The translations under genes and the position numbers were made by a program. Below, piece by piece: positions 17,756-27,894 of a DNA stretch of 54,464 nucleotides; the first letter of the stretch is position 1; each line of letters begins with the position of its first letter. Below the pieces are notes generated by a model. That model worked only from the letters and a program-made list of their open reading frames with translations. It was not told where the DNA came from and did not search any database. Origin of the DNA: an uncultured Pelagibacteraceae bacterium (GTDB lineage Bacteria > Pseudomonadota > Alphaproteobacteria > Pelagibacterales > Pelagibacteraceae); assembly GCA_902541285.1 (NCBI GenBank), contig CACBQD010000012.1, positions 1-54,464 of the forward strand, in the 5' to 3' direction.

Positions 17756-20700
17756 TGCCCAATTATAGAATTCATAAAACCGAATATATTGATGAAACTA
17801 AGAGAGTTTCATTTAAATATGATGGCAAGACTTACTTTGGATATGAGGGTGATACCTTGGCATCTGCACTTTTGGCAAATGGTATTCATTTAGTCGGTAG
17901 AAGTTTTAAATATCACAGACCAAGGGGTATAGTTTCTTGTGGAGCAGAAGAGCCTAATGCAATTTGTCAAATTGGTAGTAAAAAAGACCTAACAGAACCA
18001 AATGTAAGAGCAACTGAGTTAGAATTGTATGAAGGATTAGAAGCAAGTTCTCAAAATTGCTGGCCTAACGTAAAATTTGACATTGGAGGTATTAATAATT
18101 TTATATCACCGTTAATTCCTGCAGGCTTTTATTATAAAACATTTATGTGGCCAAAGAGTTTTTGGAAAAAAGTATATGAACCATTAATACGATTATCTGC
18201 GGGTTTGGGAAAATCTCCTACAGAACCAGATCCTGATATCTATGATCACAAATATGTTCACTACGATGTATTGGTAATCGGTGGTGGAGTTTCAGGTATT
18301 ATTGCTGCAAAAATGGCTGCAAAAAATAATTTTAAAACTTTATTAGTAGATGACAAAAAAATACTAGGTGGTTCTACAATTTATCAAAACAATGATTCTA
18401 TTAAGATTGATGATAAATTATCAAGTGAATGGTTAAAAAATGAAATTCAAGAAATTAAAAAATTGAGTAATTTAACAATTAAGACAAGAACAAGTATTGC
18501 AGCTTATCATGGATACAATTTTCTTTTAGCTAAAGAAAATTTAACAGATCATTTACCAGAGGAAAAAAAGAAAAATAAGATTAGACAACGATTATGGAAA
18601 ATAAGAGCAAAAAAAGTTGTAATTGCAACTGGATCAATTGAAAGACCACTTGTATTCAATAATAATGATAGACCGGGAATATTATTATCTAATTCTATAA
18701 ACAAATATTTAGATTATTACGGCGTTACCTGTGGAGAAAATATAATATTATTTACAAATAATGATAGTGCATACGAAACTTCAATTTCACTTCATAAAAA
18801 AGGTATAAAGAATATAATTGTTGATTTAAGAAAATCTGCTAGTTCTGAATTAATCAAACAAGCAGAAAGTCTCGGAATAAAAATCTACTTCAATCATGTT
18901 GTAACAAATACTTTTGGATACAGAAAAATAAATTCATTAGAAATCATGAAACTATCGGAAGATGGAAATACAACTGTAGGCAATAAAATTAGATTAAGTT
19001 GTGACTGTTTAGGAATGAGTGGTGGATGGACACCTATGGTGCATATGCATACTCAATCTGGAGGTAAATTAGATTTTAGAGATGAAGACCAAGTATTCTT
19101 ACCAAAAGAAAATAGTGAAGATCAAATTTCTGTTGGTTCATGCAATGGAGATTTTGATTTAGAAAATATTATAGATAAAACAGTCAATAAAATTAATAAA
19201 TTCTTAGATATAGATAATCAAGATTACCAGGATACAAATATAATTTGCTCTAAAGAAAATGATAAAAGAAATATATGGCTTTTACCAAATAAAATACCTT
19301 TAGGTAAAACAAAATGCTTTATAGATTTTCAAAATGACTCAACTGCAAAAGATATTAAATTAGCCTTAACAGAAGGTTTTAGATCAATTGAACATGTAAA
19401 AAGATATACAACGACTGGTATGGCAACAGATCAGGGAAAGTTATCTAATATGCACGCACTTGGGATTATAGCTGATACAGCTGGTGTAAAAATGGGTACA
19501 TTGGGAACAACTACATTTAGGCCTCCCTTCACACCATTAACTTTCGGAACACTAGTTGGGAGAAATGTTGGAAAATTTTTTGAAGTAGTAAGAAAAACAT
19601 CCATGCATGAATGGCATGTGGAAAATAATGCAGAATTTGAAAATGTTGGTCAGTGGAAAAGACCCTGGTACTATCCAAAAAATGGTGAAAATATGCATGA
19701 TGCTGTTCAAAGAGAAAGTAAAGCGGCACGTGACAGTGCGGGAATCTTAGATGCATCAACTCTAGGAAAAATTGATATCCAAGGAACAGATGCATCAGAA
19801 TTTTTAAATCGAGTTTACACAAATGCTTGGTCAAAACTTGCAATCGGAAAATGTAGATACGGACTTATGCTAAACGAGGATGGTATGGTTTATGACGACG
19901 GTGTTACTACAAGAATATCTGAAAATCATTACCTAATGACAACCACCACTGGGGGAGCTGCAAATGTATTAAGCAAACTTGAGGATTATTTACAAACGGA
20001 GTGGCCAGAGTTAGATGTTTATTTAACATCAGTGACAGATCATTATTCTACAGCAAGTATTTGTGGTCCAAATTCAAAAAAAATTCTTAACAAACTTTTT
20101 CCAAATTTAGATTTAAGTGATGAAAACTTCCCTCATATGTCATTTAAAGAAGATAAACTTGAAAATATAAATTGTAGAATAATGAGAATAAGTTTTACGG
20201 GTGAACAGAGCTATGAAATTAACATAGAGTCAAAATATGGACATTCATTATGGAAAATGTGTATAGAAGCTGGTAAAGAGTTTAATTTGACACCTTATGG
20301 TACCGAAACAATGCACTTACTTAGAGCTGAAAAAGGTTTCATTATTGTTGGACAAGATACAGATGGCACAATGACTCCCTCTGATCTACAGATGGATTGG
20401 ATTGTAAGTAAAAAGAAATTTGATTTTATTGGTAAAAGATCATTATATAGAAGTGATACTGTTAGAGAAGATAGAAAGCAATTGGTAGGACTACTAACAG
20501 ATGATCCAAAAGAAATTTTGGAAGAAGGTGCTCAAATAGTTTCAGATGTTAAATCAAAGCCTATAGATATGCTAGGACATGTAACTTCCAGTTATTTTAG
20601 TCCAAACCTAAATAAATCAATTGCCTTGGCTGTAGTTAGAAGTGGTAAAACAATGAAAGGTCAAAAATTAATTATTCCAATGGAAAACAAAAATATTAAT

Positions 20701-20757
20701 GTGACCGTTTCTGACACAATTTTTTTAGATAAGGAGAACAAAAGACTAAATGCTTAA
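17755..20757 (+). CDS. soxA: Sarcosine oxidase alpha subunit
   Basis: The 1000-residue alpha subunit has three parts. The first is an N-terminal beta-grasp domain (GIVSCGAEEPNAICQIG). The second is a pyridine-nucleotide-binding region (VLVIGGGVSGIIAAKMAAK near 170, then IATGSIERPLVF). The third is a C-terminal GcvT-like folate domain from ~610 (AGILDASTLGKIDIQG, GTETMHLLRAEKGFIIVGQD). It receives the C1 group from sarcosine oxidation and forms 5,10-methylene-THF, which feeds glyA and nucleotide synthesis. The full size argues for an intact enzyme. It overlaps soxG by 8 bp. Confidence 0.97.
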   Translation: MPNYRIHKTEYIDETKRVSFKYDGKTYFGYEGDTLASALLANGIHLVGRSFKYHRPRGIVSCGAEEPNAICQIGSKKDLTEPNVRATELELYEGLEASSQNCWPNVKFDIGGINNFISPLIPAGFYYKTFMWPKSFWKKVYEPLIRLSAGLGKSPTEPDPDIYDHKYVHYDVLVIGGGVSGIIAAKMAAKNNFKTLLVDDKKILGGSTIYQNNDSIKIDDKLSSEWLKNEIQEIKKLSNLTIKTRTSIAAYHGYNFLLAKENLTDHLPEEKKKNKIRQRLWKIRAKKVVIATGSIERPLVFNNNDRPGILLSNSINKYLDYYGVTCGENIILFTNNDSAYETSISLHKKGIKNIIVDLRKSASSELIKQAESLGIKIYFNHVVTNTFGYRKINSLEIMKLSEDGNTTVGNKIRLSCDCLGMSGGWTPMVHMHTQSGGKLDFRDEDQVFLPKENSEDQISVGSCNGDFDLENIIDKTVNKINKFLDIDNQDYQDTNIICSKENDKRNIWLLPNKIPLGKTKCFIDFQNDSTAKDIKLALTEGFRSIEHVKRYTTTGMATDQGKLSNMHALGIIADTAGVKMGTLGTTTFRPPFTPLTFGTLVGRNVGKFFEVVRKTSMHEWHVENNAEFENVGQWKRPWYYPKNGENMHDAVQRESKAARDSAGILDASTLGKIDIQGTDASEFLNRVYTNAWSKLAIGKCRYGLMLNEDGMVYDDGVTTRISENHYLMTTTTGGAANVLSKLEDYLQTEWPELDVYLTSVTDHYSTASICGPNSKKILNKLFPNLDLSDENFPHMSFKEDKLENINCRIMRISFTGEQSYEINIESKYGHSLWKMCIEAGKEFNLTPYGTETMHLLRAEKGFIIVGQDTDGTMTPSDLQMDWIVSKKKFDFIGKRSLYRSDTVREDRKQLVGLLTDDPKEILEEGAQIVSDVKSKPIDMLGHVTSSYFSPNLNKSIALAVVRSGKTMKGQKLIIPMENKNINVTVSDTIFLDKENKRLNA

Positions 20758-21298
20758 CATCTTACATCCAAATATTTCAAATAATAATAAAAACAACATC
20801 AATATTAATTTATCTGAGGAAAAAATTAAAATTAATATCAGGGGAAAAAATAAAGAATTTTTTACCAAAGTGGGTAAAATTCTATCTATTATTTTACCTT
20901 CTGAGTCAAATACAAGTTCATCAAATGAAAACTATGATGTTTTGTGGCTAAGTCCAGATGAATGGATGATATATTTTGATGAAAATAAAAATACAAATAT
21001 TTTTGATCAACTTTATAAAGATATTTCGTCTTTAAATTTTGGATCAATTACTGATATCTCTTCACAATTAATTTGCATAAATATAAAAGGAGAAAATATA
21101 TTTGAATTATTATCATCTGGATCACCTTTTAATTTTGAAAAATTTAAAAATAATGTTGGTTCATCAACACAAACAATAGTAAATCATATTGATGTAATTC
21201 TTCACCACAAGTCAAAGAATAATGTTAATTTATTTGTAAGAAGATCGTTTTCAGAACACCTTTATGAATGGTTAGTTGATAGCTCTAATTTTGTCTAA
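20750..21298 (+). CDS. soxG: Sarcosine oxidase gamma subunit
   Basis: The gamma subunit is a structural partner of the alpha-beta-delta complex and resembles the GcvT fold. At 182 aa the length is normal, but the sequence is poorly conserved, as usual for SoxG. VLWLSPDEWMIYFDE and SGSPFNFEKF with VRRSFSEHLYEWL are recognisable. Position after soxA with an 8-bp overlap gives most of the support. Its last 27 bp overlap the 3' end of the MATE gene on the other strand. Confidence 0.9.
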   Translation: MLNILHPNISNNNKNNININLSEEKIKINIRGKNKEFFTKVGKILSIILPSESNTSSSNENYDVLWLSPDEWMIYFDENKNTNIFDQLYKDISSLNFGSITDISSQLICINIKGENIFELLSSGSPFNFEKFKNNVGSSTQTIVNHIDVILHHKSKNNVNLFVRRSFSEHLYEWLVDSSNFV

Positions 21299-22621
21299 TT
21301 TATAATTCAAATAAAAATAAGTATAACCAAGATACATCAGAGAGAAAATCCAATTGAATATTACCCATAACCAAAAAAATTCAGAAAAGTCAGAATTAAA
21401 ATAAATTGCAGTATAAAATACGACAAATGGAAAAATTCCATTTCGGCAAATATTAGCAATTAATGCGTTTTCAGCTTTTTTTAAAGCCATAAAAAAACCA
21501 TTTGATAAAAAAAATATTGGATAAGCTGGCAGCACAAAGGCTGAAATCTCTAAATATAATTTTCCAAATTCAACGACCTCTAAATCTTTTGAAAATAATT
21601 TTGTTATCATTTCAGCACCAAAATAAATAATAAAAGAAGAAATAATCATTATAATGAAAGCATATTTTATAGCTTGGAAGTACGTTTCTTTAATTCTTAA
21701 AATATTTTGTGCACCAAAATTTTGAGCAATAATTGTTATAATTGCTGTATTTATTCCCAAGATTGGTAATAAAACCACTTGTTCTATTTTGGTACCAGCC
21801 CCATAACCAGCTGCTGCATATTCTCCTGATAAACCTGCATATTTGAATACAATAGCAGAAGCAATAGAATAACCGCAAATTGAAATTATTATTGGCATAG
21901 ATTGAAAAAAAATATTTTTTAAAAAAAAAAATTGAGGAGTAAAATAAGAAATAAGTATGTTTTTAAATAAATTACTTTTTAAAACTTTTTTAAATATTAT
22001 TAAAAAAGCGACCGTTTGAGCGATTAGAGTTGCTATTGCAATACCCTTCATACCCAAAGCTGGTATGAAATAAAATCCAAATATTAAAATTGGATTTAAT
22101 AATATGTTTAAAAAAAAAGATAATATTAAAGCATTTCTATAAGTTTTCGTATCGCCTTCTGCATGAAGTAATGAATTTAATGCAACAACTAAAATAAAAA
22201 TAAACGAGCCAAGGAAAATGATATCTGTATATTGTAAGCCAAGATTTATTACCTGATTAGTTGAACCCATAATTGAAAAAAGGTCTGATGCATAATTTAA
22301 ACCAATAAAAGTAATCAACAGAATTATTAAAAAAGAAAAGAAAATTAATTGGCAGAAATAAATTGAAGCATTTTTATTATTTTTTTCTCCAATGCTATTA
22401 CCTATCAGTGATGTACCTGCAACTGTGATACCAATAGATGATGCAATAATAATAAAATAAATTGGAAAAGATTTTGTTAAAGCTGACAAAGCTTCAGGTG
22501 ATATTTTTCCTGCAAAATATGTATCAGCAATATTATATAACGTTTGAAAGAGTGTACCTACCGATGCAGGTATTGCTAATTTTTTAATTAATTCTTTGAT
22601 GTCATCACTTAATATATTCAT
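21272..22621 (-). CDS. MATE family efflux transporter
   Basis: This is a cation-coupled multidrug/toxin exporter of the inner membrane, 449 aa with about twelve hydrophobic segments. Family features are the opening with ASVGTLFQTLYNIADTYFAG, the twofold repeat, and GYGAGTKIEQVVLLPILGIN in the second half. The substrate cannot be read from sequence. It is the last gene of the minus-strand run that starts at gatC, 4 bp after trhO. It also overlaps soxG tail-to-tail. Confidence 0.92.
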   Translation of the reverse strand: MNILSDDIKELIKKLAIPASVGTLFQTLYNIADTYFAGKISPEALSALTKSFPIYFIIIASSIGITVAGTSLIGNSIGEKNNKNASIYFCQLIFFSFLIILLITFIGLNYASDLFSIMGSTNQVINLGLQYTDIIFLGSFIFILVVALNSLLHAEGDTKTYRNALILSFFLNILLNPILIFGFYFIPALGMKGIAIATLIAQTVAFLIIFKKVLKSNLFKNILISYFTPQFFFLKNIFFQSMPIIISICGYSIASAIVFKYAGLSGEYAAAGYGAGTKIEQVVLLPILGINTAIITIIAQNFGAQNILRIKETYFQAIKYAFIIMIISSFIIYFGAEMITKLFSKDLEVVEFGKLYLEISAFVLPAYPIFFLSNGFFMALKKAENALIANICRNGIFPFVVFYTAIYFNSDFSEFFWLWVIFNWIFSLMYLGYTYFYLNYKLDKIRAIN

Positions 22622-22625
22622 GATA

Positions 22626-23498
22626 TTATTTTTTTGAATTTATCATTTGATTGTGCCTCATTGTGAAACGTTTTATTTGATCATTTGTCAATTTATCAAA
22701 GCAATTTGGACATGATAGGCCTATTTTATACTTTTTTGATTTAGTTAGTTTTTTATGCAATGGCATTCTACAACCACCACAAACAGTATAATTTCCAATT
22801 TCTAGGTTTTTTTTAATAGTAACTCTTTTATCAAAAACAAAACATTCACCATTCCATTTATTTTTTTTTGGATCAGTTTTTTTAAAATAATTTAAGATAC
22901 CACCCTTAAGCATATAAACATTTTTAAAACCTTTATTATTAAGATAATTAGACGCTTTTTCACACCTTATACCGCCAGTGCAAAACATCCCTATTGATTG
23001 ATCTTTATTAAATTTTGATAAATAATTTTTAAAGTCTCTAAAATTTTTAGTTTCTGGATTAAGCGCATTTTTAAATGTACCAATCTTATATTCAAAAGGT
23101 TTTCTGGCATCGATCAGTTTAATATTTTTTTTAGATATAAATTCGTCCCATTTTTTAGGTGATAAATACTTTTTATTAAAAAAATTTTTAAAATTAATTT
23201 TTTCATTAATTGGAACCACTTCATTTTTTATTTTAACTTTATTTTTTGAGTATGGTAATATTTTTGAATTAATTTTATTTTGAATATCAAACTTATCAAT
23301 TGACAAAATATTTTTTATTTTTGTAATTATAAGTTTAATTTTTTTTTGACTACCTGATATTGTGCCATTAATTCCTTCAGGAGATAATATTATAAGACAT
23401 TTAATATCAAGTTTATCGGTTTCTTTTAAAATATTTTTTTTAATAATTTTTAATTTATTAAGTTTTGATATTTTATAAAAAGATACGATTTCAAACAT
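22626..23498 (-). CDS. trhO: tRNA uridine 5-hydroxylase, rhodanese-family TrhO (YceA)
   Basis: TrhO uses oxygen to hydroxylate U34 of tRNAs to ho5U. The 290-residue protein has an N-terminal acylphosphatase-like domain (LIILSPEGINGTISGS) and a rhodanese domain. The active cysteine loop is GMFCTGGIRCEKAS, followed by YLNNKGFKNVYMLKGGI. A C-terminal cysteine-rich segment follows (CFVFDKR, CGGCRMPL, CPNCFDKL). I chose the ATG at 23498, two bases after the upstream stop; a TTG at 23510 is less likely. The gene immediately upstream is a COMT-like methyltransferase, which suggests ho5U is methylated further. Confidence 0.93.
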   Translation of the reverse strand: MFEIVSFYKISKLNKLKIIKKNILKETDKLDIKCLIILSPEGINGTISGSQKKIKLIITKIKNILSIDKFDIQNKINSKILPYSKNKVKIKNEVVPINEKINFKNFFNKKYLSPKKWDEFISKKNIKLIDARKPFEYKIGTFKNALNPETKNFRDFKNYLSKFNKDQSIGMFCTGGIRCEKASNYLNNKGFKNVYMLKGGILNYFKKTDPKKNKWNGECFVFDKRVTIKKNLEIGNYTVCGGCRMPLHKKLTKSKKYKIGLSCPNCFDKLTNDQIKRFTMRHNQMINSKK

Positions 23499-23500
23499 AA

Positions 23501-24148
23501 TTACCAACAAACTGTAAAACCATCACCAATTGGTAAAATATACTTATTAATAGATGATTTTTTTATGTATTTATTAAATTCTCTTAATTTTATAGTTAAT
23601 TTGTCTTTTATCTTTGGATTTGCAACATCTCCTTTCCAAAGTGTATTATCAATTAAAATTATACCCTTTTTACTTTTTAACTTAAGAGACTGTTTAAAAT
23701 ATTTTATATAATTTTCTTTATCTGCATCAATTAATATCACATCATATTTTTCCTTTTTCTTAATCAAATTTTCAAGAGCAATTTTTCCATTGTTACAAAT
23801 AAGATTTATTTTTTTATCTTGCTTTGCTTCTTTAAAAAACTTAATTGCCTCATTGTTAGTTTTTAAATTTTTATCTATGCCAATTAATTTGCAATTCTTA
23901 GGTAAAGCAAGTGCAGCAGATAAAATACTGTAACCTGTAAAAGTGCCAATTTCTAAATATGATTTATAGTTATTAATTTTTATGATAAATTGTATGAAGT
24001 TAGCTTGTAGAATTGAAATTTGTAATTTTTTAATATGACCAAGTTTTTCGTTATATTTTAATAATTTTTTTTGTACTTTGTGAAGATTATTTGTATGTGA
24101 AAAAATATAATTGATCATATTTTGATCAATTATGAAATTTTTATCCAT
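23501..24148 (-). CDS. COMT-like class I SAM O-methyltransferase, candidate TrmR
   Basis: At 215 aa this is a metal-dependent O-methyltransferase. SAM motif I is [20 protein letters not shown], with IGIDKN after it. The metal-binding segments are [13 protein letters not shown] and [15 protein letters not shown]. An N-terminal helical region precedes them, as in bacterial family members. This size and architecture match TrmR (YrrM) of Bacillus, which methylates tRNA ho5U34 to mo5U34. The match is suggestive because trhO lies 2 bp downstream. A small-molecule catechol-type substrate is the alternative. The start overlaps gatB by 8 bp. Confidence 0.88.
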   Translation of the reverse strand: MDKNFIIDQNMINYIFSHTNNLHKVQKKLLKYNEKLGHIKKLQISILQANFIQFIIKINNYKSYLEIGTFTGYSILSAALALPKNCKLIGIDKNLKTNNEAIKFFKEAKQDKKINLICNNGKIALENLIKKKEKYDVILIDADKENYIKYFKQSLKLKSKKGIILIDNTLWKGDVANPKIKDKLTIKLREFNKYIKKSSINKYILPIGDGFTVCW

Positions 24149-25607
24149 TCAACTTTTCTTTTAATATTTTGTTTATTAATTGTGGATTGCCTTTTCCTTT
24201 ACTTTCTTTCATGGCTTGACCAACAAAAAAGCCAAATAATTTATCTTTACCAGATTTATATTCAGCAACCTTATCTGAATTATTTTCAATAACTTTATTT
24301 ATCAATTCCTCAATCGCTTTTGGATCGCTTTCTTGTTTTAAACCTTTTTCTTTTACTATTATTAATGGATCTTGATCTCCATCTATCATTTGTTCAAAAA
24401 CTGTTTTAGCTATTTTTCCTGATATGGTTCCATCTTTTATAAGATTAATAAGTTTTGATAGATTTTTAGCACTAACTGGGCTTTGAGATATTTCTAAATT
24501 TTTTTCATTTAAAACTGCAAATAATTCACCTGTAATCCAGTTTGTTGCTAATTTAACATCTGAATTTTTTATAACTTCTTCAAAGAAATTTGATGTTTCA
24601 ATGTCAGATACCAAAATTGTTGCTTCATATGGTGAAAGATTAAATTTATCTATAAACCTTTTTTTCTTTTCATCTGGTAATTCAGGTATATCTGATGTTA
24701 TTTTTTCAATTAGTTCTTGGCTTATTTCAAGCGGTAATAGATCTGGGTCAGGAAAATATCTGTAATCATGCGCGTCTTCTTTTGATCTCATAGATCTTGT
24801 CTCATTTCTTTTAGTGTCAAAAAGTCTTGTCTCTTGATCTATTTCTTTCCCCTCCTCTAACAAATCTATTTGTCTATTTGCTTCGGATATTATTGCCATT
24901 TGCATAAATTTTATAGAATTAACATTTTTAATTTCACACCTAGTGCCGAACTCAGTCTCCCCTTTTAATCTTACTGATACATTAACATCTGCTCTCAAAG
25001 AGCCTTCTTGCATATTGCCATCACATGTTCCTAAATATCTCATTATTGATCTTAATTTTTTTATATAAACGTTGACTTCATCTGGAGATCTCAAATCAGG
25101 TTTGCTTACTATTTCCATTAAAGCCACTCCAGATCTATTTAAATCGACTAATGTATTATTTGGATCAATATCATGAATACTTTTACCTGCATCTTGCTCT
25201 AAGTGTAATCTTTCAATTCCAATTTCTTTTTGACCATTTGGCATATCCAAAATTACTTTTCCTTCACCGACAATTGGATATTTGTATTGAGAGATTTGAT
25301 ATCCTTGAGGTAAATCTGCATAAAAATAATTTTTTCTATCAAAGACAGATTTTTTATTTATTTTAGCTTTAAGTCCTATTCCAGTTTTAATTGCTTGTTC
25401 AATACAAAATTCATTTATAACTGGTAACATTCCTGGAAATGCTGCATCTACGAGACTAACTTGTGTGTTTGGTTCTGCACCAAATTTTGTTGATGATTGA
25501 GAGAAAAGTTTAGACTCCGAAGTAACTTGAGCGTGCACTTCTAAACCAATTATCACTTCATATTGTTTATTTTCTCTTTCAATAAGATATTCACTATTTT
25601 TACTCAC
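24141..25607 (-). CDS. gatB: Asp-tRNA(Asn)/Glu-tRNA(Gln) amidotransferase subunit B
   Basis: GatB activates mischarged Glu-tRNA(Gln) or Asp-tRNA(Asn) with ATP and receives ammonia from GatA. It is 488 aa and starts with [39 protein letters not shown] and [15 protein letters not shown] are the cradle-domain motifs. A C-terminal YqeY-like tail domain ends [17 protein letters not shown]. It overlaps gatA and the methyltransferase by 8 bp each. Confidence 0.98.
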   Translation of the reverse strand: MSKNSEYLIERENKQYEVIIGLEVHAQVTSESKLFSQSSTKFGAEPNTQVSLVDAAFPGMLPVINEFCIEQAIKTGIGLKAKINKKSVFDRKNYFYADLPQGYQISQYKYPIVGEGKVILDMPNGQKEIGIERLHLEQDAGKSIHDIDPNNTLVDLNRSGVALMEIVSKPDLRSPDEVNVYIKKLRSIMRYLGTCDGNMQEGSLRADVNVSVRLKGETEFGTRCEIKNVNSIKFMQMAIISEANRQIDLLEEGKEIDQETRLFDTKRNETRSMRSKEDAHDYRYFPDPDLLPLEISQELIEKITSDIPELPDEKKKRFIDKFNLSPYEATILVSDIETSNFFEEVIKNSDVKLATNWITGELFAVLNEKNLEISQSPVSAKNLSKLINLIKDGTISGKIAKTVFEQMIDGDQDPLIIVKEKGLKQESDPKAIEELINKVIENNSDKVAEYKSGKDKLFGFFVGQAMKESKGKGNPQLINKILKEKLNG

Positions 25608-27060
25608 TTAACCACCAGTCTGAAATATCATTTTTAAAATTAATCTTATCTTCTAATGCATAAGAAATATTAAGTATATTTTGCTCATCAAAAGGTTTTC
25701 CAATTACTTGAAGGCCTAAAGGATAATTATTTTTATCTTTACCAGCTGGGATAGAAATACCTGGTAAGCCTGCTAGATTTATTGGAACTGTAAATATATC
25801 ATTTAAATACATTGATACTGGATCATTTGTTTTTTCACCGATTTTAAATGCTGAGCTTGGAGTAGATGGAGTTAAAATTGCATCAACTTTAGAAAAGGCA
25901 TCATCAAAATCTTTTTTTATTAATTGTCTTACCTTCTGCGCTTTTAGATAATAGGCATCATAGTATCCAGAAGATAAAACATAAGTTCCAATCATAATTC
26001 TTCTTTTAACTTCATCACCAAAACCTTCAGATCTAGTTTTTTCGTACATTTCTATTAAATTTTGACCAGGAGATCTAAATCCATATTTAACACCATCATA
26101 TCTAGCTAGATTTGAAGATGCCTCAGCTGGTGCAACTATATAATAAGTTGGTAATGCGTAATTAGTATGTGGAAGCGAAATATCGATAATTTCTGCTCCG
26201 CAATCTTTTGCATATGAGATACCATTTTTCCATAGCTGTTCAATTTCGTCAGGCATATTGTCAACTCTATATTCTTTAGGAATACCAATTTTCTTTCCTT
26301 TAATATCTTTTGATAATTCTTTTGAATAATAATTTCTTTTGTAATCAATTGAAGTTGAATCTTTTTGATCAAATGAAGAGATCACCTCTAAAAGCATAGA
26401 ACAGTCTCTTACATTTTTCGTCATAGGTCCTGCTTGATCTAAAGATGAAGCAAATGCTACAATTCCATAACGAGAACAACTTCCATATGTAGGTTTAAGT
26501 CCAACAGTTCCTGTAAATGATGCTGGTTGACGAATAGATCCACCTGTATCTGTTCCAATGGTAACTGGAGTTAAATTTGCAGCAACAGCTGCAGAAGAAC
26601 CTCCTGAAGATCCACCAGGAACTAAATTTTCTCCTACTGGATTTTGAACATTTCCAAAAAAACTAGTTTCATTTGAAGAGCCCATAGCAAATTCATCACA
26701 ATTAAGTTTACCAAGAAGTATTGCTCCTTGACTCCATAAATTTTGAGTAACTGTAGACTCATATGTGGGAACGAAGTTATTTAATATTTTGCTACCTGCC
26801 GTTGTTCTAACTCCATTTGTACAAAATAAATCTTTAACAGCAATAGGAATACCTGGTAGTTTAGAGTCTAAGTTGGGATTAGAATCAAATTTCTTTGATT
26901 GATCTATTGCTTTCTCAAAATTATCCGTAACATAAACATTTAATTTTTTTGATTTTTCAGCACGACTTATAAATGCTTTAGTAATTTCCTCTGACGATAG
27001 TTTTTTTTCTTTTATATTCGATGTTAATTCGAATAAACTTTGACTTGTTATATCTGACAT
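25600..27060 (-). CDS. gatA: Asp-tRNA(Asn)/Glu-tRNA(Gln) amidotransferase subunit A
   Basis: GatA hydrolyses glutamine and channels ammonia to GatB. The 486-residue amidase-signature protein carries the Ser-cisSer-Lys triad. The lysine is K76 in [10 protein letters not shown], the cis-serine lies in [14 protein letters not shown] (S151), and the nucleophile is S175 in [12 protein letters not shown]. It is complete and flanked by gatC (1-bp overlap) and gatB (8-bp overlap). Confidence 0.98.
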   Translation of the reverse strand: MSDITSQSLFELTSNIKEKKLSSEEITKAFISRAEKSKKLNVYVTDNFEKAIDQSKKFDSNPNLDSKLPGIPIAVKDLFCTNGVRTTAGSKILNNFVPTYESTVTQNLWSQGAILLGKLNCDEFAMGSSNETSFFGNVQNPVGENLVPGGSSGGSSAAVAANLTPVTIGTDTGGSIRQPASFTGTVGLKPTYGSCSRYGIVAFASSLDQAGPMTKNVRDCSMLLEVISSFDQKDSTSIDYKRNYYSKELSKDIKGKKIGIPKEYRVDNMPDEIEQLWKNGISYAKDCGAEIIDISLPHTNYALPTYYIVAPAEASSNLARYDGVKYGFRSPGQNLIEMYEKTRSEGFGDEVKRRIMIGTYVLSSGYYDAYYLKAQKVRQLIKKDFDDAFSKVDAILTPSTPSSAFKIGEKTNDPVSMYLNDIFTVPINLAGLPGISIPAGKDKNNYPLGLQVIGKPFDEQNILNISYALEDKINFKNDISDWWLSE

Positions 27061-27347
27061 TATTCAACAACCTTTGGTACAACAAAAAAATCTTTATTTT
27101 CTTCAGGTGAGTTTTTTAAAATTTTTTCTCTGATATTTTCTGATTTTATTTCATCTTTTCTAAATCTTAGAGTAGTCTCAGCAATTGATGTTAAAGCTTG
27201 AACATTATCAGTATTTAATTCATTTAATTTTTCTATAAATTCAAATATATTATTTAAGTCGCCCTTTAATTTGTTAGCTTTTTCATCATCAATAGAAATT
27301 CTTGCTAATTTCGAAATGTGCTTTACTGTTTTAAGATCTATACTCAT
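27060..27347 (-). CDS. gatC: Asp-tRNA(Asn)/Glu-tRNA(Gln) amidotransferase subunit C
   Basis: GatC is the small belt-like subunit that holds GatA and GatB together. I chose the ATG at 27347 ([20 protein letters not shown], 95 aa), the family-typical start. An upstream in-frame start at 27404 would add a hydrophobic stretch not seen in Gat[18 protein letters not shown] and the C-terminal [16 protein letters not shown] are diagnostic. It is first in the gat run and divergent from ruvX with a 49-bp spacer. Confidence 0.96.
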   Translation of the reverse strand: MSIDLKTVKHISKLARISIDDEKANKLKGDLNNIFEFIEKLNELNTDNVQALTSIAETTLRFRKDEIKSENIREKILKNSPEENKDFFVVPKVVE

Positions 27348-27396
27348 ATGGTAAAAATATTGCCGCAAACTATCACTTAAGTAAATAATATACAAT

Positions 27397-27852
27397 ATGA
27401 TCACAATTGAGGAATTTAAAAAGAAACAGCTAAATACATCTAGATTAATTGGTCTTGATTTAGGTTCAAAGAGAATTGGTATAGCTATATGTGATGAAAA
27501 TCAAAAAATTGCCACACCGCTTAAAACAATAAACAAATCTAAATTTGAGGATCTTATCAATGAATTAGAGGATATTATTAAAGAAAATAATATTAAAGGA
27601 ATAATTATTGGTAATCCAATAAATATGGACGGAACCTTTGGTAAATCTTCTCAATCAGTCAATGATGTGTCAAAAGCAATATCAAAAGAAATTGATCTTC
27701 CAATAAGTCTTTGGGATGAAAGATTATCAACAGTTGGGGCGTTTAAATTAACTAAAAATTTAGGTATTAACGTAACTAAAAGAGAAAAAAATATAGATAA
27801 AAATGCTGCTGCATTTATCTTACAGGGTGCCATAGATTTTATTAATAATTAA
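27397..27852 (+). CDS. ruvX: RuvX/YqgF family Holliday-junction resolvase-like nuclease
   Basis: RuvX (YqgF) is an RNase H-fold nuclease implicated in 16S rRNA 5' processing and junction resolution. The 151 residues have the N-terminal LIGLDLGSKRIGIAICDE, with the first catalytic Asp, then IIIGNPINMDGTFG and LWDERLSTVGA. The last Asp lies in NIDKNAAAFILQGAIDF. It starts a plus-strand run and precedes pyrB by 42 bp. Confidence 0.95.
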   Translation: MITIEEFKKKQLNTSRLIGLDLGSKRIGIAICDENQKIATPLKTINKSKFEDLINELEDIIKENNIKGIIIGNPINMDGTFGKSSQSVNDVSKAISKEIDLPISLWDERLSTVGAFKLTKNLGINVTKREKNIDKNAAAFILQGAIDFINN

Positions 27853-27894
27853 TACTTGCATTAATCAACCTTTGTGGCTATAGAGTTGGTTTTA

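Noticed and set aside
27367..27395. Possible gatC promoter TTGTAT-17-TAGTTT on the minus strand
   Set aside because: The -10 is poor (three of six), and matches of this quality are expected by chance in AT-rich spacers.
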